Below are positions 58,302-64,000 of a stretch of 64,000 bases of DNA, piece after piece; the first letter of the stretch is position 1, and each line of letters opens with the position of its first letter. A program made the translations under genes and the position numbers. Source of the DNA: Floccularia luteovirens (Eukaryota > Basidiomycota > Agaricomycetes > Agaricales > Squamanitaceae); the NCBI GenBank assembly GCA_009739215.1, contig VSJF01000011.1, forward strand, positions 1,116,001-1,180,000, in the 5' to 3' direction. The notes beneath the pieces were generated by a model. The model was given only the letters and a program-made list of their open reading frames with translations. It did no database searches and was not told the origin of the DNA.

Positions 58302-59278
58302 GATTATGGAACCTTGCGGTTTGCTTGGGGTTCTTAATTGAAGATGTAAACTAGGTTCCCGTTTCTGTTAGAAGTTTGATGCTTACTTAAAAATATTCCA
58401 GTGAAACACAGCAAAACTGCTCACCGGCCTGATGAAAAAGCACCGGTGTGAGTACGAAGGTCAACGGGTGGCCACGGGGCATGTAGGTTCGGGCTGCTCC
58501 TTGGCCGCTCGATTTAAGATTTGAGGAAGCAGTATAAACCGTAATTGAGAAAGACTTAGTGCTATTTAATCATGTTTCGTTTTGAAGTTTTTGGTAAATA
58601 TTTACAAAGCACGGGAAGTGGGTTCAACAAAGAACAATTATATTTGGCACTAAACAAAAACCCTTTTAGTGGCAAGTAGGGTTTGATATGATGGACAACT
58701 TTTCATCAGAATGTGTAAAGGGAGATTCATATATCCATTTGGCAGATACCATAATATGAGAGTCAGGATTGCGTGCGACTATGATTGTTAATTTTAGAAC
58801 TTGGCATTTCACTTGAAGCCCCACAAGTACCCACAACTCGATGCAAGTGGAAACTTTTGGGGGGAGCGGCATTGCTGATCCACCCATGTGTACATGAAAG
58901 ACAAAAGTTGATGTGTGCTAAATAATTTTATATAACCTCGAAAGTTGCGACAAAATACAGAACTCGATAACCATGTAAAACGAGGACAAAGGAAACCAGA
59001 GGCAAAAGGGGGGAAATTGTGTATTACTATCACGATAATCAAGAAAATGAGATCAGGGAAGGCCGTGTAGTGGGGTTGTCTCCAGGAACTGGGAATATGT
59101 ATGGTAAATTTATGGAATACTTTGAACTCTGCTTTCGTCGGCGTTGTCGGCGCCGACGCCCCCAAGAACGAGAAAATCATTCGAAACCTGAGTCAATAAA
59201 CTTCCTGACATCTGCACTACTGTTTTATAGCGCGGGGTCAAAATCGAACCGTTAAGACACGAGATATAACATACGCAT
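58302..59278. other. 1-kb gene-free region
   Basis: Promoter of MTG1 plus the 3' end of the next minus-strand gene. An imperfect palindromic pair CACCGG...CACCGGTG lies at about 58422-58447. Open stretches on both strands (58666-59255) overlap one another and show no recognisable protein. Confidence 0.4.
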
Positions 59279-60031
59279 TCATACCCACCCCTCCTTGCCC
59301 ACACCAATTGCATCGAAATTTTTACCACTACGCGTCCTTCTCTCTTGCAAAACTGGAACCGCGTCTAGATTGATCAGTTTCTCTGAAGGCGGTGGTGAGC
59401 CCTCTACCCAGCCTTTCCAACCTTTCTTGGCAGCAACCCGTTTCTTCCGCTCTCGTGGGATTTGGGTGGTCATTGGAGCAGAAAGGCTCGGATTTTGGGA
59501 ATGAAGGTCCTCGTCCTCGTCAGGAGTGTGTGGCCTCTTTGACGAGGTACGAGAGGTACTAGAGGAAATTGATCGTCCTGGTGACGACCGTGGAGTTGAA
59601 GGGAATAATAAGGGTGATGTGGCAGGAGGGGGTGTCACGGAGACAGAACGCTGGATAGTGGGTATGTCAATTCTTGGGCGTGATCGCCAGAAGGATGAGG
59701 CGCTTGCAGCCTTGTTACGGTCCTGTGGATGTTTACTGGAACTCGCAAATTGAAGCGCCACCGATGGAGTTTGGTCCGGAAGTTCCGCAAGGATAAGTTG
59801 CCTTGCCTTGGCCTCTTTCAGCTGCCTCCTCTCCTTCCGCCTCCTCTTTTTTTCTCTCCTAGCGTCATCGCCTTCGACTGCCTGATATGAGGGAACACCA
59901 TTCAACAAGCTGGTTAACACATCCCGAGGGGGATACCAGTCAAAAGCGCCAGCCATGACGGCAGTAGCAGTGCGGCGCACCCGTTTTGCGGGATGCATAG
60001 ACGCAGGAAGATTCGAAAGGGCGATGGCCAT
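59279..60031 (-). CDS. Hypothetical basic protein, probably nuclear
   Basis: Not recognised. The intronless frame starts MAIALSNLPASMHPAKRVRR and has one ordered-looking segment, MAGAFDWYPPRDVLTSLLNG, then a highly basic stretch (RREKKRRRKERRQLKEAKAR) that looks like a nuclear localisation or nucleic-acid-binding region. The rest is Ser/Pro/Thr-rich with several SP/TP sites, and the C-terminus reads KRVAAKKGWKGWVEGSPPPS and RTRSGKNFDAIGVGKEGWV. The frame extends upstream to 60151; 60031 was chosen because the added residues look like untranslated sequence. A CACGTG E-box lies 132 bases upstream. Confidence 0.6.
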   Translation of the reverse strand: MAIALSNLPASMHPAKRVRRTATAVMAGAFDWYPPRDVLTSLLNGVPSYQAVEGDDARREKKRRRKERRQLKEAKARQLILAELPDQTPSVALQFASSSKHPQDRNKAASASSFWRSRPRIDIPTIQRSVSVTPPPATSPLLFPSTPRSSPGRSISSSTSRTSSKRPHTPDEDEDLHSQNPSLSAPMTTQIPRERKKRVAAKKGWKGWVEGSPPPSEKLINLDAVPVLQERRTRSGKNFDAIGVGKEGWV

Positions 60032-63000
60032 TGCAAACGACGGGGAGAAAAGGGTTATAAAAGTAGGGGGCCCGCAGTGGAGCAGAGTCGTGGTTTGGAA
60101 GCAATTGTGGCTTGTTGTACGTTTACGGCAGACCATCAACAAACACAGCACCTTTCCTCCAGCACGTGCCTACCAGGAACTTGCAAGTTTTTTCTGGAAT
60201 TCAACGATCGATTTGGATACAATCTAGTATCAAAACTAATCTATCTCCGTCATTTTTTCTCTAAATCTCTACTTTTCCCTAGATTTAGTGTCATTTTGCA
60301 TATCTTATCCGAGAAATCAGTGCAAACCAGTTTCTCTACATTCTCTTTAAATTCCCTTTCTTTAAGCGTTCCATTTAAAATGGAAGCCACACCTCTTTCG
60401 GAGATGGGCGCCCCTTGTTCTTTTCACACCCTCTATTTTCATCATCCAATCACATCCTGCTGAGAACCGCTGGATTGGTGCGGCGCATACACACCGAGCT
60501 TGTACCACCTCAGGTTTGTTCCCAGCCAATTCTTGATTCTCACTCTTGGCAATGTAACTGTGCACCGCAACAACAAGTCAAACAATTGTTCCCTACATTC
60601 CCCGCAATTTGCACAGGTTGCTACTTTTGACAGCTTTTGGATTGTGGGAAATATCTTTATCCCACAACCAGACCGAACTCCGGGAAACAGCCCGATCGTC
60701 GAAGCAACCCTCTTCTGGATATGGTCCATATTCTAATATATACCCGTATTGACTCCTGAGCTGAGTCGTAAGATGAGAGCTCGATTAGTTATCAAGAAAC
60801 TTTCCTTCATTTGTCGGTGATCACAGCTGTTTCATGCTGTCCACTACACCATCTGCGACAATGTTCGTTGATATCCGTAGGAATGCAGAGCACCAATCAT
60901 AACCCTCAGATGGAGTGTTAACGTTCTAACCATAACCATGATAACTAATTACCTTTTCAGCTAGTCCCTTGTGTGTCAGGTGCTCTCACAGATGCCCGTC
61001 AATCTGTCCTCTTGGCAGACTCCCAGTTCCAAACATGATTCCCAACTGATAATCAAGTTCGGCCGCGGCCTCTACAGCATATCGTTTTCAATTCGTCTTT
61101 TGTGCAGACAGCAGCTGCATAACAAGGTTCTGAGAAATCCAGATATTCTTTTTGATAACAATGCAATGAGTTGATGCAACCATTGTCGCCGTCTAATTCT
61201 TCCAATTCCGGAAAGAACACAATTGTTATTGTCATTGTATTTGTTATTTATTCGAATATCTATATCTGGACTCCCACCCACTTCATTTATGCACGGACCC
61301 GCCGCCTACTACAGCCGCTTGATTGCACTCGCTTTTGTCTCAGTAATGATATGACCTGAAGATCCTCCAGCTCCGACGCGAAACAAGCGGTGTCCTATTT
61401 TTATGCGACCCCTACAGCATCGTTGCTTCCAACACATCGCTTCAATATTGCTAGCCTAGGTATAAGTCATTGATATTTTAATGTTTGATGTGAAACCCCG
61501 CGAGGCATCCGCAGTATTTTAATTCCACCTTTCATGTCTATGTATGAATGTATTTCAATTCAAATTTTAGATCCATGTATGATTCGGGTCTCAGAGCGTG
61601 ACTTTATGCCTGCATTTCTTGGATCATGTATGTGCAACCTCGGGAACTTGATTGCTACATATGCATGACCGGAACGTGTTATTATCATTCTATGCTAATA
61701 CCCACAGGCTCGCATCCACGTGTTGTTTTCTCATGGACTTGTCATGTGTATCCTCTGACAGGGCAAGAATGTCAATTACTAGATATCCCTTATCAGCCTG
61801 TTTTTGGACTATGGCCCGGTATAACCATTGCCACTCCAGACTCCGTGTACCAATACTTAATATGTCTAAGCAATCAGCTGGTTGCTGGTTGTGACTCTAA
61901 ATGACACTTACATACACCAAGCTTAGTACCATAAAAGAAATACATCAGTCCAAATAAAGTAGTATCACTTGACGCTGAGAGGTACATACTAATCCGAGTG
62001 ATTTCTATTCCACAAAGCCCCATAATTCCAAAACAAGTGAAATGCGGAACCTTCCGAAAGCTCCAGCGCCTCTCATTGATTCTGACACGATTTCCTCCAC
62101 AGATTTGGCGCCTCATGTATTATCAGCATACATGCGTATTGTCTTTTGTGGCCGTAACGGGCTGTCAGTGACATTCTTACCCCACCAACAAACACCTAGT
62201 ACTACACCACCTTGCCCACACGTGCATCTACACACCACGAATGCGCATGAAGAAGTTCGTCTACTAGATTTCACATCTCCATAATAAGTAATCTCCGGTT
62301 GTACACGTTGGATAGGTATACTTACTTTATAATACATATTCGGCTACGCAGCGGATGGTCTCGTCTCTTGTGTTTCAGCTGGTGCATACCATGATAAACT
62401 TCCATAGTTTCGTGACTACGGTATTATGTATGTTTCCCACTTTGGATATAGTTAGAAAACGCCCAAAGTGGGATGTACTGTGATGGTGTAACGAATGCAT
62501 ACATCGACATGGTTTTCAAACGTGAATATGTAAACAAACAACCAGTGATCAAATACCTGTTTCACTCTGTGAACCCAGTGACTTAGCTGTGGTATGACTC
62601 CACAATATGTCAGTGACTGCGGTGGCATAGTGACGCAGTTTCAGGGCTATAAATTAGGTTTCCATCCACTCTTCAAAGACGACGTAATACCAACGTTCAC
62701 TGTGACTCGTGAAAGAATACTCTAACATCGTCACTGGTGAAAGAATAATCACAATTTCAAATTAGATCCACCGTTAACTTCCTGAAGAAAAAATACAAAG
62801 AGCAATTAGTGGGCGCTGGTTGCCTCGAGCCAAGTCAAACATAACGACACAAAAAGGCAATCCAAAGGAGCAACCTAGCAATGATGCGGACCATTGGCAA
62901 GTTCTGTGAGAAACAGGTCCAAGTCATATCATGACCGCTCCGGCCCTCTGTCAATATACATCGCGGGGAGCTGCGGAAGGCGTCACCGTCAATTATGTAG

Positions 63001-64000
63001 CCTTTCCGGCGCTCCAGTTGAAAGAAATGGAGTAGTGACGTGGGACTCCCGGGACAGCTGACATTGTCAACTCAAGTCAGCCACTTACTATTATAGATTG
63101 ATACAACGGCCCTGTAAGTCTAGGCTTTACCTCGATTCGACCATTCCAAGAGTACCCGCCGTCTTATACAGGCAGTAAAATAACAATTAATGACTGCGAT
63201 AAAAAAACCCGGATAGCAGGACATTCCGGGCCACTCGGAAGGACAGCTTTTTGCCCGATATTTATCATATCCTTCAAGGTCAAACATAGCCAAGCAAGCG
63301 CCCGATTCAATTCGATCAATCGATCAATTTTACCGTAAGCGATGATATTTCCGGACCTGATACACGGTACTCTGCAAGCTAATGATAATGGAACAATGTC
63401 ATCTAGAATATGAGACGGGGAAAAGACTATTAGTTTGAGCCTGTATTGCACAGGTGGTATACTAGCTTATTCGCTATCATTTTTAAATAGCACTTTGTTA
63501 GGGTTTGGGTTTACGTATGACTACTTCGATCACGAGGGCGTTATAAATAGTCAATGCTATTTCTGAGAAACAACGATAGTTCCAGGCGGAGTAACCGTTT
63601 GTTTAGATATGATGATGGCAGTTATAATGGGGTAGCGGTGGGATCTAAAGAGCAATAGCTGATAGAGGAATGACACGAAAGTCACAAAAAATGATGTAGG
63701 TGTAGTTGTGACAGAAGTATAGTTACGAGGTGTGATAAATATCATGATCCAATTGACATCAAAGAGCAAGCCGTTGATGCTGTTCCACAAGTGGGGTATT
63801 TGGTATGGCAGGGCTAAAGCATGGGTAAGCGGATGGATCATCACTGTACAGCTCCTTCGTCTTCTTCCACACGGTCTTGAATGTAGACAAAGATCCCTTT
63901 TCGTACACGACTGCTACGGCACATAGACACCCGGGAGGAAACTCCCCATTGAAGAGAGGGTTCGGGCTCTGCGAGCTTTTACTCATCAGCATGTTGGGTC
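60032..64000. other. 4-kb gene-poor region reaching the window edge
   Basis: No assignable gene. Several open stretches of 60-95 codons exist, among them 61626-61904 (+), 63164-63451 (-), 63557-63844 (-) and 63759-63992 (-); the last two overlap in different frames and could be the edge of a gene that starts outside the window. None shows a known family. An imperfect direct repeat of about 20 bases, sharing GTGAAAGAATA, occurs at about 62703-62722 and 62729-62748. The sequence has no transposase-like protein and no long terminal repeats that I can see. Confidence 0.4.

Noticed and set aside
63497..63515. TTAGGG-like string suggesting an interstitial telomere repeat
   Set aside because: Only one exact TTAGGG followed by TTTGGG; too short to mean anything.
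60032..63990. A transposable element in the gene-poor region
   Set aside because: No transposase, reverse transcriptase, terminal inverted repeats or long terminal repeats could be recognised by eye.
1..64000. CRISPR arrays, bacterial operons or phage elements
   Set aside because: No regularly spaced repeats; genes are intron-rich and eukaryotic throughout.

Overview
This window is nuclear DNA of a filamentous basidiomycete, most likely an Agaricomycete. Protein-coding genes are cut by many short introns (mostly about 50-70 bases, GT...AG, often with a CTAAT/CTRAY branch site 10-20 bases before the acceptor), genes lie on both strands without operons, and several products belong to families common in mushroom-forming fungi (DUF6534 seven-helix membrane protein, F-box protein, XPG-like PIN nuclease). 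The species cannot be named from what is visible. Exon borders below were read by eye from splice signals and family resemblance; they are models, not transcript evidence.

Layout. 0-6.3 kb: GID-complex E3 subunit Fyv10/MAEA, a tRNA-Thr, a PAQR/IZH seven-helix receptor, coactosin, a GNAT acetyltransferase made of seven short exons, and NAC beta. 6.3-8 kb: no assignable gene, some coding-like scraps. 8-18.2 kb: a large paxillin-like LIM protein, a small unknown protein, and the COPI alpha subunit. 18.2-30.3 kb: an XPG-type nuclease, DUF6534 protein, NDUFAF2-like complex I factor with a reading-frame problem, proteasome Rpn3, an intron-containing tRNA-Cys, ribophorin II/Swp1 and a secreted GH47 mannosidase. 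30.3-41.3 kb: F-box protein, GT8 glycosyltransferase, the SNARE Sec20, an FMO-like flavoprotein and a mahogunin-like RING protein. 41.3-54 kb: CSC1/OSCA-type channel, FYVE+RING protein, histidine phosphatase, a single-pass membrane protein, an unknown protein and a Tlg1/syntaxin-6-like SNARE. 54-60 kb: ribosomal uL15, RNA polymerase II Rpb11, mitochondrial GTPase Mtg1 and a basic nuclear-like protein. 60-64 kb is gene-poor.

Most genes are housekeeping and unrelated by pathway, as expected for a fungal chromosome arm. Two themes recur: membrane traffic and glycoprotein processing (COPI alpha, Sec20, Tlg1-like SNARE, Swp1, GH47) and ubiquitin/proteasome functions (Fyv10, F-box, two RING proteins, Rpn3). 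CACGTG E-boxes occur in several of the upstream regions. I found no convincing mobile element, CRISPR array or wholly new system. The best leads are gene-structure oddities: a frameshift or alternative acceptor in the NDUFAF2-like gene, an in-frame stop or 24-base intron in the F-box gene, a start codon split by an intron in the CSC1 gene, and an I-N-[IV]-E-x-P motif repeated in the LIM protein.
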